Shown one piece after another: positions 11,742 to 23,023 of a DNA stretch of 64,000 nucleotides. Within the stretch, counting starts at the first letter, position 1; every line of letters begins with the position of its first letter. The stretch comes from Symbiotaphrina buchneri (lineage: Eukaryota > Ascomycota > Symbiotaphrinales > Symbiotaphrinaceae), in NCBI GenBank assembly GCA_001599915.1, contig BCIG01000006.1, positions 496,001-560,000 of the forward strand. Direction: 5' to 3'. The notes under the pieces are model-generated. The model searched no databases. It was given only the letters and a program-made list of their open reading frames with translations, and was not told the DNA's origin. The position numbers and the translations under genes are program-made.

Positions 11742-12536
11742 GGCATCGCTTCCCCCGGTCTGGTTTGGAGTTGACAGTTGTGTCGCGCCGCGGGTTCTGG
11801 AAATTTTTGGCGCGGGGCTACTACTACTACTCTGCCGTCGGGGGACTTGGAGTGCAGTGGTGGGGTGCGCGCAGGTTTGGTTGGCAGTTTGCTGCTCGTC
11901 TCGGCCCGCTCCCGTAGGGGCTTTAGGCCATCTGCAGCAGCTTGTCAAAGGACGCCGCGTTTCTGGTGATGCAAAACATAGCCAGGACACTTGCTCTCTG
12001 GACTTCTACCGCATATAATGAGAAGGATTGGCATTGAAGCTCAGTCAGAGCAGCAATGTCGGATGCTCGGGCGGTATTGGAATGGCGGACGGTACGGAGG
12101 ACTCACTTAGCGGTACCAAACGGCAGGCTAAAGAACAAGCTCCCGAGGAATTTGACAGATTCGCAGATCAAGTGCTCATGTTTGACCGCGCTTCCAAGTT
12201 GCGCAAGACCATTTGTCAATGAAATACGTGTAGTCTTTGGTGAGCAAAGACGCCGGGTCTCATGGGTTTGGTCACCACCTCACAAAGCGCCGAGATAGCT
12301 CTGTCACCAATACGGAGTAGATTCGATTGAATTTCTGTTATATAAGGGCAACAGGCCACGAATAAATGGGTATAAGGAAGCGCAAAAGGTCGTTAATTGC
12401 TGCAATTGGTATCCATGCCGTGTCAAACCCACGAACAAGCGCTTAGAGAAATGCGCAAAGTAGAAGTCGCCCACCCTAGAAGACGCAAACCAAACAAAAA
12501 GAAAGAGAAACGACGAGGTCTACCACCCGTAAAGAA
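11742..12536. other. Intergenic between RIT1 and Myb-like gene
   Basis: The RIT1 promoter and the 3' region of the Myb-like gene. Only short frames with no recognisable domain; I see no gene. Confidence 0.45.
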
Positions 12537-13265
12537 TCAAGGGGTAGACCACCGCATTCCCTCAATCTTGCCCCGTTGTTTCCCAACCCGCCGTTTTCCT
12601 TTCAGACCGATGCTTCCTTCGCTCATCAACGTCTTCCAGCGCCGGCCAACAGCCCCTTTGTCCTTCCCGAGGCTCCTGGCGCACATGTCCCAGTCGCTTT
12701 TTGTCAACTTCAGATTTTCCAAAACCATCTCTACAAGGACACGATCATCCTCGAAAGACCATTCGCCGTTTGGCTGATCGTTCGAGTCTTCTTCTATGGA
12801 CTCGACCGGCGCCTCGCCTCGTCGGGTTCTTCTCTGCTGGACTTCCTGTTCGCTTGAACCCCGGCCTGCCTCTCGATCCAGAGCTTCAAAGTCGCTCTGT
12901 GTTAAGCCCAGAGGGAGCACCGCAGGCGCAAACCTCATGCGCTTCGGTGTACTCGGCTCGTCTGTCTCCTGGTCGCTACTGCCATCGTCCTGCTCTGCTC
13001 TCCTGCGCTTGTTCTTCCCTCTCGGAGGGATCCTGGGAGGCCGGGTGGTCTTGCGGACCTTGAGTTTCGGCGGTTCTGCCAACGAGCTGGTGTTGGTCTT
13101 CCTTGGACGTGGCTGGAGAGGAGGCGACAGCATCGACTGTAGTGCGCGACAAGTCTTGAACAACCCCACAGTCGGCGGAGACTCGTTGTCGGATGGCGGT
13201 GGTGAAGAGAACAGGCGCGAGCGGGTCAGCGCGCGGTCGCAAGGGATCGCACTGGGTAATAACAT
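12537..13265 (-). CDS. Myb/SANT-like DNA-binding protein
   Basis: Single-exon frame of 242 aa from the ATG at 13265 (an upstream in-frame ATG at 13421 is less likely). The N-terminal two thirds are Pro/Ser/Lys-rich and low complexity, with basic clusters such as RPPRIPPRGKNKRRR that could be nuclear localisation signals, followed by an acidic patch. Near the C-terminus a single Myb/SANT-like helix-turn-helix is visible: GEWSFEDDRVLVEMV, SDWDMCARSLGKDKGAV, GRRWKTLM, with the expected Trp spacing. A basic tail follows. No introns needed. Probably a nuclear DNA-binding or chromatin protein; I do not recognise an orthologue with a known role. Confidence 0.7.
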   Translation of the reverse strand: MLLPSAIPCDRALTRSRLFSSPPPSDNESPPTVGLFKTCRALQSMLSPPLQPRPRKTNTSSLAEPPKLKVRKTTRPPRIPPRGKNKRRRAEQDDGSSDQETDEPSTPKRMRFAPAVLPLGLTQSDFEALDREAGRGSSEQEVQQRRTRRGEAPVESIEEDSNDQPNGEWSFEDDRVLVEMVLENLKLTKSDWDMCARSLGKDKGAVGRRWKTLMSEGSIGLKGKRRVGKQRGKIEGMRWSTP

Positions 13266-15330
13266 GATTGCGGTGCTCTGCGGTCCTAATTTCCACGGTG
13301 GTTCGGCACAGGCAGGGAGCGGTGTGCAAGATGCGACGGAATGAATATGGTCAACCTCGCCCAAAATCGACTCAATTGGTATGTATGTGTAGCTGGCAGC
13401 GACGCGATTCTGTTCCAGCAATCAATGAGACCGCGAATGGTTGTTGTCGCAGGTTTTTGAGATCGGAATAGTGGAGGAGGCAGGGTTTGCGACGGGATTT
13501 TCGGCTGGAAAGAAGGGTGGAAGGGAAGCGGGCGGCCGGTAGGTGCAGAGTAGCTTAAGAGGAGTGGCAGCGTGGGAGTCTTGGTGGGAGCCATGGGAAA
13601 AGCAGCCCCGGTTGACCTTTTTAGTGTGCAGGCCAGTCACCGGTCACTTTAGCGTCCCAAAGTCGCCCAAAGTGCGCACTGAAGGTCATGAGAACGAGGC
13701 CCTTTAGGGATCGTTTCGCTCCATTCTGGCCTAGCGTTAGGCGCCTTCCCGTTTGTTGCAGGAGCCACAGCTTCGAAAGGAGAACGTGGACAGGCCTTTC
13801 ATCCCGTATTCGGGGGGTCCCATAATGCTCTTTTCCCTTCCATCGACGAGATAATTTCTATGAACCGTCCTACCACACCCCTTCCCTTCTCTCGTGGCCC
13901 AGAGAGAACAGTACTAAGTACCTTACCTTACCTTCCATCCAATTCAGAGTGACATACTATTGATCCAGCAAACTGTTCTCCTGTGGTAGTGTGTCCAATG
14001 AAAGTATCAAGTATCAATTGCGTTGGCCGAAGCAACCAGCTCCAGGATCCCTGCGCAAAACTTGTTTGTTGTGGAAACGTTTGATTCCACAATGTCGTGC
14101 GTTTTCCTATCGTGCGTTTTGTATGCTGTCAGCACAGATAGCGCACCAGCCATCGACCGCCTATCTCCCTGCATATGCTGGCCACCTGGGGACCCGCGGC
14201 CATGAGCGACGGTTTCCCTCTGCCGGCTTAAGCGTACGGTGCACGAGCTCTGGCGTCGTGTAACCGGTGGATCCAATGGCTTGCTTCTTCGGCGTCTCCC
14301 TCTCCACACCCAAACGGCCCCTTGCTCATTAATCTTCCCCATGGACCGGTACCTGCGAATCTGCGACAAGCTCGGTTTCACGACAAAAAACCAAAACCTG
14401 GATATTGTAAAATTGCGAATGATCTCAATCGTAGGAACAGGGGCCAGCAAAGGCAAGCATGCCAAGGGTGACGATCAAGTGCTATCTCAGGTGGCCGATC
14501 CCTTCATTTCTGCCAGTCTCTCTCTTACCCCTTGTTCTGGCGTCGGAGAGGGTTACGAACACATTGCGACACACAGGTTCTACCGCAATAATGACGTTTC
14601 CATCGAACCTGTCAGAAAGCCAGGGCGGGACCTAAAGCTTTAGGGAGAGACGCCATGGGAGGCGGGAAGAGAATGCTCCGTGGGCTAAAGGTTCAATTGC
14701 CGGTCTGACATCAGGGCAAAGTGCCCGCACGACCATGGACGATCTTCGATCTGATTCCTGGGGCGCGTGGTGTATTTCGTATGTTTGCAATGCCCAAGGT
14801 GGTCTTTGTCCCAGTACTCACCTTCTTGCGCCTTGAGGTGGGAGCAATCGTACCTGAACCTCTGAAGGCCGTCGTGGAAGTGGACGCGTCGGTAACGCGG
14901 CAAACGCGCGTTGACGCTAATCCGGTTCAGGACGGATGATTACCACTTGTACTTCGTACCGATGAGCTCTCAGAAGTGACCTTCTGTTTCTTGTCTTTCT
15001 TTCGTCACACATGGTCGATCTGTTTACAAGGTCCTGAACACTTATTGCTCTCTGATATTTTCTTGTTATTGGCCGGATTGCTGCTTGGTAGGGTACTTCG
15101 TAATAGGATCTTCGCTCTCCATCCCTCTGTCCTTAATTGTTAGATAACTAAGGTACCGGGTAGCGGGGCTCGACATCATGTCGGCTATGACCCCGCCCGT
15201 AGGAAGCATGTCATGTCCTATTTATGTCCCTGATTAACAGTGGCGTGAAACACGTCCGAGTGCTTGAGTGCCTCGCCGGGTCTCGATCCTGGCTTCTGGA
15301 ACGTCTTCCCCGATGGGAAGCCTGTTGCGA
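13266..15330. other. 2 kb intergenic region without a supported gene
   Basis: Contains several overlapping frames of 60-150 codons on both strands, none with a domain, plausible splice structure or family resemblance. A run of CCTTACC repeats sits at 13914-13936 and an AAGGTACC word at about 15149. The stretch may hold the promoter of the Myb-like gene, the 3' end of the PhyH gene, and perhaps a non-coding transcript or a decayed gene. Confidence 0.4.
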
Positions 15331-16536
15331 TCAAACACTAGCTGCATCCTTCTTCATCTCTCTCAATATTTTGCCCACTTTGTCAGCAGCCCACCCTTCC
15401 TTCAGCGCCTTTAGACACACGTCCTGTTCACTCTCCGGCGCCATACCGCTGATGCTGGGCTGTCTCCTGTCCAGGTTCGTTGGGAACGGATATCCCTCAG
15501 CTACTGCCCTGATTGCAGCGTCGACCTCCCTGCTCAATCCTTCGCGCTGATATTTCGTAATCAGCGCATCCCAGCAGACATCGACCAAGCTTGTTGTATC
15601 GATGGTCTCCATGGGTTTGCCAAACGCCGAACTGACTTGCAGCAGGTTTGCGCTGCGAACGAAATCGTCCGTCATGTTGGCGCCCGCGGCGTGAAACAGG
15701 GCGGGGTTGAAGAATAGGCCATCCCCGCTCTCCAAAGGTAATTGGACGTAGTGCTGCTCGAAGAAGTCCCGAAACTCATCCGTCCTATAGGCTTGGTAGC
15801 CCTGGGCAAATTGCTGGCTGAATGGGAGCAACTTTGTCGGCCCGGATTCGATCGGCATATCACTATGCGCCACAGCCCCTTGCAGCGTCAAGAGCTGAGA
15901 CGCAACCTGCATCTGAATCGGATACCTTGCACAAGCTTCGGCTGTTTGAAATCCCAGATGGTAGTCTCGGTGACAAATCTGTGCGGCCCCGCCTGGCTTT
16001 AGGATGTTGACTTGAGCGGTGATTCTGTACGCTGGGCCTAGCCATGCTTCGCAAACAAGTGCCAGCAGCGGATTGCTGTAATATTGAACGAATGATGTTG
16101 GATCCAGCCGTCCGTGCTTCTCAAACGAATTCCAGATTCTATCGTTCTTGCCTCCAGCAGCAAGATGATCGCACTTAAAATGTTCCCGTTCCCTGTCAAT
16201 GATCTGCTGAAAAACAGCGTTTACGCCATGCAAGAGATTCTTATCCGTGTACATGTGTTTCAGCACCAAAACTCCAGGGCCATGATAGAGTATATAGTTC
16301 CACTCGTCCTGCAGATCGGATGCGATCCGATCGTTAGTGATGTCGAGCTCCTCGGCGTCGTATATGGGAATGTTCCGCTCGACTGAACGAGCTAGAGGAC
16401 AGATGCGACTGTTCGTAGACTGCAAGGACAAGGACTTGAATGCTCCCAAAGAAGGTTGGGTACGAAAGAGCCTCCCTTTCGAGCCTGCCACATCCGGCGG
16501 GCTTGGGTCCCTATCCTGCACCGCAGACGGCGCCAT
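15331..16536 (-). CDS. Phytanoyl-CoA dioxygenase (PhyH) family protein
   Basis: Intronless, 401 aa. Fe(II)/2-oxoglutarate-dependent oxygenase fold: the metal ligands fit CHRDYHLGF (His-x-Asp) and the distal His in FNPALFHAAGANMTDD, and the Arg of FVRSANLLQVS is placed to bind 2-oxoglutarate. The upstream RITAQVNILKPGGAAQ strand is typical of fungal PhyH proteins. The C-terminal 80 residues (YPFPTNLDRRQP to KILREMKKD) are of the kind seen in large fungal PhyH members. Fungal relatives act on many small molecules and the substrate cannot be told from sequence. There are no biosynthetic neighbours, so a cluster role is unlikely. Confidence 0.88.
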   Translation of the reverse strand: MAPSAVQDRDPSPPDVAGSKGRLFRTQPSLGAFKSLSLQSTNSRICPLARSVERNIPIYDAEELDITNDRIASDLQDEWNYILYHGPGVLVLKHMYTDKNLLHGVNAVFQQIIDREREHFKCDHLAAGGKNDRIWNSFEKHGRLDPTSFVQYYSNPLLALVCEAWLGPAYRITAQVNILKPGGAAQICHRDYHLGFQTAEACARYPIQMQVASQLLTLQGAVAHSDMPIESGPTKLLPFSQQFAQGYQAYRTDEFRDFFEQHYVQLPLESGDGLFFNPALFHAAGANMTDDFVRSANLLQVSSAFGKPMETIDTTSLVDVCWDALITKYQREGLSREVDAAIRAVAEGYPFPTNLDRRQPSISGMAPESEQDVCLKALKEGWAADKVGKILREMKKDAASV

Positions 16537-17343
16537 TATTCACCATGAAGGTGGGCGCTGGCATCCCTTGACCCTAAGAGCGGGCCGGAAAAGCAAGCAT
16601 GCGATTGAACGCTAGTTAGGAAAACGAGACTCAAACATTCTCGGTCTAGTAAAACCCGAATTGAAAGAAAATCAACAAAAGGGGCTCCGACATCAAGAAT
16701 CGGAATATAGGTATGCTATCTTGGATGGGATAATTTCCCTATGGTTGGGATCATGTTGTGGAATTTTTGAGCAGATAGTGTCGCAACTGGTGGTCGTCAG
16801 ATGGGATCTCTCCGAGATCCAACACACAATAATAAAGCACACCGGGTATGGACTATAGAAGTTCGAATAAGTTCGTTCCGGGCCACGAACACCTCTCTTG
16901 TGCAATGGGTAGTCGACGAGGCGTATTTGATGACTTTTTGGATATTATATGTCCGGACAATTCCCTAGCAACCCTGGGCAAGTCCCGGCGAAAGCAGCAG
17001 TTCTCTGTTCCGGAACGACCACTCGGTGCCTTGGTGCCAGTTTTGATACTTCTATGCTCCCTGTGAAGATCTGGCACAGGCTTTGTTGTGCCGTGGCTAC
17101 TTCTACGGCGAGCAATTGCAGAAAGAAAGCACTGTCTATTGGAATACTGAAGTTGCAAGAAAGCACAACCTGAAGTGAAGCAAAAGCCACATGAGATAAT
17201 GAAAAAGCGTTCGCTGCATTCTCAGGGGAGACTTCCTGCCGAACTTCCAACCACCTTGCTCAATCGACCTTAAGCAACGAGAGATCCAATCTTTATATCC
17301 AATGTATGTTCATCGCTAAATCATCTGAACGGATCATCTTTGT
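16537..17343. other. Intergenic between PhyH gene and BTB-like gene
   Basis: Promoter of the PhyH gene and 3' region of the BTB-like gene. AT-rich segments; short frames only. No gene seen. Confidence 0.45.
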
Positions 17344-18766
17344 CTACCACGCCCAGGGGTAGTCTCCTTCGCTAACCTCGGTACAGGTGAGGTAGTCAAT
17401 GCCCACCTCCACCACATCGATCATTAAGTTGTTGCTTGTTATGCGCTTGACTATCATGGAAGCCGCCTCTTTCAATGATCTTAGGTTCTCGTAGGCCTCG
17501 TCCCAAGTACCAGCCGAGTCAGCTTCTGCAAGGTTGCTCTGCACAACCGTGTACGGCAGGTAGTGGTCCCCTCCCTTCTGGATCAAGCGGAAGTAAGGGG
17601 CCCTGTATGGAGGACCATCCTCCAGGGCTGCAATCATTTTCTGGCAAAGCCAATCTCGGAAAATCTGCACGACGACCCATGTCTCTTGGGTCCCCGCACG
17701 ACCGCTGAATATGACCTTTTTGCCGCCAATCTTGATAGTGAGTAGCATCATATTCCTTTCCACGGTCCACCTTAATTCATTCAAAGCGCGCGCCTTTGTC
17801 TCTATGAGCTGTTTGAGTTCCTCCGACATGTCTTTGAAAGGTGTCGGCCAACAACTATAGGGCCAGCAACCGACAACATGAATGAGCGCTTCTGTGAATA
17901 GCGAAGCTGATTCCAGAGCAACGGCAACGCGGAGCCATCTCGGGGGTCGCATGCTATAGCACGAAATAGCGCGTGCCGGTGCCGTAGGAAGGCATTCTCA
18001 ATGTAGGTCTTTACGACATGAAGGCTGTCGTACTTCCTGGCCGTTTCTATCAGCGCTTCTGCTTCCTCCAATGCCAGCTGAGGGTCGCTGGGGGATATGT
18101 TAGGACTGCGATTGTAGTATATCAGGAAGAGGTTGTTGTATGCCTTTAGGCGACGCCCGCGCTCGGTGATTGAAAGCCTCTTAAGACCTGAGTTATCTTC
18201 AGAGCATGGCTCTTGTTTGACTTTCACCATATCCTTAGCTCCAGTATCCTCAGTGGCGTCCGAACGGTTCCCGGAGCTAGGTACATATGGCAGCTCATGT
18301 AGCTCTGGATTGACTTCTGCCCTTGCGGGAAGATTCGCTCGTGCCCTAGCATATTCTTCTCCTAGACCATTCGAAGGCTGCAGCGATCTGTTTAGTATTA
18401 TGTATAGTTGAATAAGAGTAAGTAGCTGCAGCTCACCTTGCAGACCAAGTCGAAATCACTGTCTTCATCGTTATCTGGACAAAAGTGTAGCTTTGTAGCA
18501 TGTTCCGCTGTAGATCCGCAAGAGGGAGTTTGCGAGCCGGAAATATCCAGGTGGGACTGCCACCAGGAAGAATTGTTTTCGAGAACAGCTATGTGAAGCT
18601 TGTACTGGTACTTCGCGATGTCATGAGATAGAACGATCTCGACCTCGCCGTTTTTGAACCTAGGGAACTGGTCCTCCCTAGCAGCAGGCTTTCCCAGGTC
18701 CTTCAATCGTTTGTTGGTTCCGTCACCGTTGGGATCACAATCTCCCGGGCGCTCCCGTTTGTGCAT
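17344..18766 (-). CDS. Fungal BTB/POZ-like protein with an apparent frameshift
   Basis: Exon 1 is 18766-18437 and exon 2 begins at 18377, with a good GT-AG intron between. Exon 1 holds the BTB-like start (EVEIVLSHDIAKYQYKLHIAVLENNSSWW) typical of lineage-expanded fungal proteins. Exon 2 runs through RHRHALFRAIACDP and then hits a run of five G on the plus strand (17942-17946, C on the coding strand). In the original frame the text becomes meaningless and stops at 17802. One frame over it continues as PPRWLRVAVALESASLFTEALIHVVGCW, the expected family sequence, to 17344. A one-base loss in the homopolymer fits best: a real mutation or a sequencing error. A 71-bp intron with donor GTGCTA would also bridge the frames but would remove conserved residues. 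Confidence 0.7.
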
Positions 18767-19520
18767 CTGTAAGGGAGATCAATTTGGGGACTAATAGATA
18801 GTGGAGAATGCTCACATTGATGGATATCTGAGGATTGCTACCTCAATCTCTTGAATCAAGGACCAACTAGTTCATAGCTGAGAGAAGGTTTGAGGGACTG
18901 CAAGAGATGAATGAACTAGTTCGACAACGAACTGGGATCAAACGACTGTTTCACGTCAAAGTGAAACTGCTTGAGGTCAAAGTGATAGGGGCATAGTTGG
19001 CGGAGGCGTTAGTGGGTGTTGGACTGGTCAATGGCGATTCAGAAGAGAAGAGTCTGGGGAGCTCTCAGGAAATTTGTGGTGGGATCGTCAGAAGCACTGA
19101 GTCTCGTATGATAAAGGCAATCAGTGGTCCGGAAACGCAGCGTAGTGCCCGTAGCTCCGCTTCTAACACACCGAGAAAAGTGAAGTAGCTGTAGTCAAAC
19201 GATGTAATGACAAGATGCAGTAGATTCTAGAGCTTAAAGGGCGATTCGGGTCTTGTTCTCTAGTTTGCAAACATATGGAGCCGGGTGGGAGGGGAGGGAG
19301 GGGGCGGGGCGGTAAGGTGTCCTAACATTTGTAAAGAAGGTAGACCTGAGCTTATGAAGAAATCAACTCCTTTGCAATGCTATCTCTAACTCCAGGCAAT
19401 GCAAAAAAGATAACAAAGAAGAGATCTCAGCTAGACCGCCCAATAAAAAAGTGGCCATTGAGGAGGTATCAGAATCTATCATCTGATCAGCAAAAAGCAG
19501 TTACGAAAGACAGGGAATAA
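18767..19520. other. Intergenic with a G-rich tract
   Basis: Promoter of the BTB-like gene and 3' region of the AP-2 mu gene. A dense G-run tract lies at 19283-19312. No coding sequence supported. Confidence 0.5.
19283..19312 (+). other. Potential G-quadruplex
   Basis: Thirty bases contain five or more runs of three to five G separated by single bases, which fits the G3+N1-7 pattern. It lies about 210 bp beyond the stop codon of the minus-strand AP-2 mu gene, so a long 3' UTR transcript would carry the C-rich strand. Confidence 0.6.
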
Positions 19521-20930
19521 CTACCGTATCTCATAACTGCCAGCCCTTGTCATGTAACGCACCCATTTCACACTGCTGTAATTGCTCTTCTCAAAAACCT
19601 TCAGGTATCGTACAAGCAGTCCAGAACTGGTAAACATCAACAGTGAGAAGTTCAAGCTCAGCGGAGGCCGACTCCACGCCTTTTGATTGGTCATTGATGT
19701 CAAGGTCGCCTCGGCAGATAATACATATTCGCTCTGCCCAGTGAAACGGGGAATCTTCCATACGATGTTGTTGTGCTCCGGCTCATATTTGGCTTTCCCC
19801 TGCGAGGTTCGTTCTGTTATCCTAGCTGTGTTGAGAGGAGTAGGAACCCGGACAATGACATTTGTGGCGAAAAGTTTGGTTCCATAGTTCGCCTTGATGG
19901 CGATGCTATATTCAACTTTTGTTTTGCCAACTTCATTAACGATAGCATGGACCTTAAATGGAAGATTGACGTTCTCAGTAGCTCGATATCGCATCAGCTC
20001 GAACTCGCCATCGGGTGGAATGAATGAGATGATGCGATCCGTGTCGAATTTGCCCAGTTTCACACATTGGTGGAATTGGCAGTCTTCCAGAGTGACGCTT
20101 CCAGCCGCAGCTTTTGTAGCTTTTTGCCCAATGCGGTTCCCTGATGGTGTGGTTAAACTGTCCCCCTCAAGGAGCAGCCGATCATTAAGACCGAATTTGC
20201 ATTCTGGAGTCCCTGAAAGATAAGCACGCATTATAATTTGCCCGCTGACATCCGCGCGAAGAACTGTTCCAGCTGCAGACATCAAAAGATTGACATCTTC
20301 AATGACATCAACGAACGCCTCATTCTTTCGGTACTTGATATCTGATCTCCGCCAGGATAAAGCTCCCGTAGTTTGCATGGTGATCCTGGAAGAGTCCTCC
20401 TAAAACCTGAATTAATATTGAGGAAGTCATCCCTGAAGGTAGCCTTACCATAGTCCGCTCCGACTTCACTCCCTCTGTTGTGATGTGCATTTTTAGGGTA
20501 TCTGTTTCGGTATTCTGAGGATAGCCGAAATCGAGGATCTCTATGCGATAAGTGAGCGACAGAAAGCCTGGAACTCAAAGTCCAGAGACTGACCGTCCAG
20601 AAGCTCGTAGACAAGCACGAAGTTGTTCTTGACAGCTTCTTCGTCGAATTTACCAAAATAACTACGCCCTAATGCCACCAGTCTATAGAGAAACTCGAAG
20701 ACAAGGGCGGCATTGGCGTTGCTTCTTGTGACCGCCACAAGATATATGTTCTCGTGTTTGACATGGCTGAAAGTGGTCGATCCGAGGGTCAGGACAGGGG
20801 AACGGACTTGAGCATTTGAGATAACGTGGATGCGGAAGATGTCCGCAAGCCTCGGACGGACCTCTGGCCGAAAGGCGCGAAAGATCAAGTTCTCGCCCTT
20901 CTGATTGAAGATCAGAATGCCCGAGAGCAT
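19521..20930 (-). CDS. apm4: AP-2 adaptor complex subunit mu
   Basis: Medium chain of the clathrin adaptor AP-2, which binds cargo at the plasma membrane during endocytosis. Three exons, 20930-20594, 20540-20449, 20399-19521, total 435 aa, the usual length. The N-terminal longin-like domain begins MLSGILIFNQKGENLIFRAFR; the mu homology domain begins near WRRSDIKYRKNEAFVDVIE and includes FIPPDGEFELMRYR and the C-terminal SNYSSVKWVRYMTRAGSYEIR. In the alternative frame over the first intron the chain would end at 20541. The ATG at 20930 was chosen because MLSG is the family start, although an in-frame ATG exists 36 bases upstream. Confidence 0.96.
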
Positions 20931-21345
20931 GGTTCCGGTAGATGGCCAGGCGGGGATGTTTGGCAAGTCGAGGGAAGTTGAGGGTGACCTTTAGTTAGAC
21001 GGAGCTTTGACCGGTAAACTCCGTGGTGTATCTACGAGCATGTTCAGGGACGGGATTAAGACAAGTAGCGGGTCAAAGGGAAAGAAGGCTCCGCGGCCAA
21101 TTACACTTCTCTCAAGAAGGAGGCATAGAAAGTTGCCCAAGGCAAGTTTGCGCTTACTCATTCTATAGCTGTTAAATTACGCCGAGTGTAGTATCTGTAC
21201 AAACTTATCAATGAAATGGAAATAGTCGAAGTAGGCCATCCCGTCTGGCAAGATACAGATGTGCCCATCAGCGTTCTTGATACGTAGTTGTCTGGGATAG
21301 CTTGAGCACTGAGTCTGTCTCATCGTAATATAAGGCAGCCGCCCC
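20931..21345. other. Intergenic: AP-2 mu promoter and 3' end of succinyl-CoA ligase gene
   Basis: No gene seen. Both neighbours are on the minus strand, so this holds the AP-2 mu promoter and the next gene's terminator. Confidence 0.5.
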
Positions 21346-22722
21346 CTAAATCATATCCCGCTTGACGAATTCTGCGTGCAACGCCTTTCCTAGCGACGCC
21401 GGGCTTCGCTCTACGACAACACCTGCAGCTTCAAGTGCTGCAATCTTGGAATCCGCACCACCCTTGCCACCACTGACAATCGCGCCTAACCACTGTGAGT
21501 AAAGGACGTGGGTATACACGAGATAAGGCAAGGACTTACCAGCGTGGCCCATGCGGCGTCCTGGAGGAGCAGAGATACCTGCAATGAAACTTACAGCAGG
21601 CTTGTTCTTGACATTGTTGGACTTCCAGAATTCAGCTGCGTCTTCTTCGGCCGATCCACCAATCTCCCCGATCATGATGATACCATCTGTTTCCTCGTCT
21701 TCTAAGAAGACCTTCAGGCAGTCGATGAAATTGGTTCCAGAGAATGGATCACCCCCGATACCCACAACGAGGGACTGACCGAGACCAGCTTGAGTGGTTT
21801 GGTTGACAGCCTCATAAGTTAGTGTTCCAGAACGTGAGACGATGCCAACCCTGCCACGTTTATGAATAAAGCCTGGCATAATACCAATCTTGCATTGACC
21901 CTGCACGAAATCAGTATGAGCGTTCAACCATAACACATTGGCAGATTATCTTCCGTACTGGAGCGATCAAGCCTGGACAATTTGGGCCTACTAGCCGAGT
22001 CTTGCCCTGTGTCTTCAGCATGCTCGTTATGCGCAGCATATCTAGCAAAGATATTAATTGCGAACTTGCGAAGTGTATAAAAATGCGGCGTACCATGCTG
22101 CGGGATGCCTTCGGTGATACTGGCAGTAGATGGATCAGTCAAGGAAACCGCGTTCACGTAGGGTATTCACATACCACACGACGAGGGGAATCTCTGCCTC
22201 AATGGCTTCCTCAATCCCTGCTGCTGCAAGTGGTGGGCTGGCTAGACGTTAGAATACGATTCTAAACAAAAAGAGACAACGCTTACGGGACAAAGATTGC
22301 TGAGGCAGTCGCTCCCGTTTCCTTCACAGCCTCGGAGACCTTGGCAAATACAGGCTTGCCCAAGTGTATTTCACCAGCCTTCTTAGGATTCGTGCCACCG
22401 ACAACATTCGTGCCTAAAGGAGATGCTTAGCTTCATCATTGCGGTCATTCATTGAGCCGAGGTGTAAGATACCATAATCTATGGCCTGCTGAGCGTGGAA
22501 GCTAACATCACCATGTCAGCACCCTGGAAAATTCGAATCAGACTAGGTTTGCAAGACTTACGTCCCTTGCTTTCCTGTGAAACCCTGGTATATGACCTTG
22601 GTGTCCTTCCTCAGGCGGAGGTTTTTGTTCGTGGCCGCGTAGTCAGAGCTTGCGGTAGCATAACCCTGCCTTCGAATAGTGGCCTGCAACACACGGCCGG
22701 TTGTCCTTGTGAAGCCCTGCAT
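21346..22722 (-). CDS. LSC1: Succinyl-CoA ligase alpha subunit, mitochondrial
   Basis: Alpha subunit of the TCA-cycle enzyme that converts succinyl-CoA to succinate with nucleotide triphosphate formation. Eight exons: 22722-22562, 22501-22473, 22413-22287, 22237-22175, 22119-22094, 22041-21959, 21900-21540, 21485-21346; total 329 aa, the normal length. Two exons are only 29 and 26 bp. Features: mitochondrial presequence ([19 protein letters not shown]), Rossmann-type CoA-binding start ([19 protein letters not shown]), [52 protein letters not shown], and the catalytic phosphohistidine in [14 protein letters not shown], which is split by the last intron. All phases agree. Confidence 0.97.
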
Positions 22723-23023
22723 CGTGCTGACACAGATGATTGAGCAACAAGACGAGAGGCTGATCTGGGATGAGCAAATTGTTGTTGAAATGAAGTTCCG
22801 GACCCAATGTGTCCCTGTTCCCATGTGAGATGGGGTCCACTAGTGCACATGGCTCTTTCTTCGGCTATTGCCGCGGGTCGACAGTGATTTATTTCATTTT
22901 CTAGATGCACCGAGGATATCAGGAGCCACCCCACCATTTGAAAGAAAAACATCAAAGCTGCTGGTCTACGGCTTTACCACTTTAGCAGTGGTCATAAGCT
23001 CAGCTCCGCCTTGATCGCCGGCC
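22723..23023. promoter_or_regulatory. Divergent promoter region LSC1 / ELP3
   Basis: A 301-bp spacer between two genes transcribed away from each other must hold both promoters. No specific site is recognised. Confidence 0.5.

Noticed and set aside
12796-13344. 182-codon plus-strand frame opposite the Myb-like gene
   Set aside because: Antisense shadow; the minus strand carries a recognisable Myb/SANT segment.
14239-14643. 134-codon plus-strand frame in the 2 kb gap
   Set aside because: No domain, and overlapping frames of equal length lie on the opposite strand.
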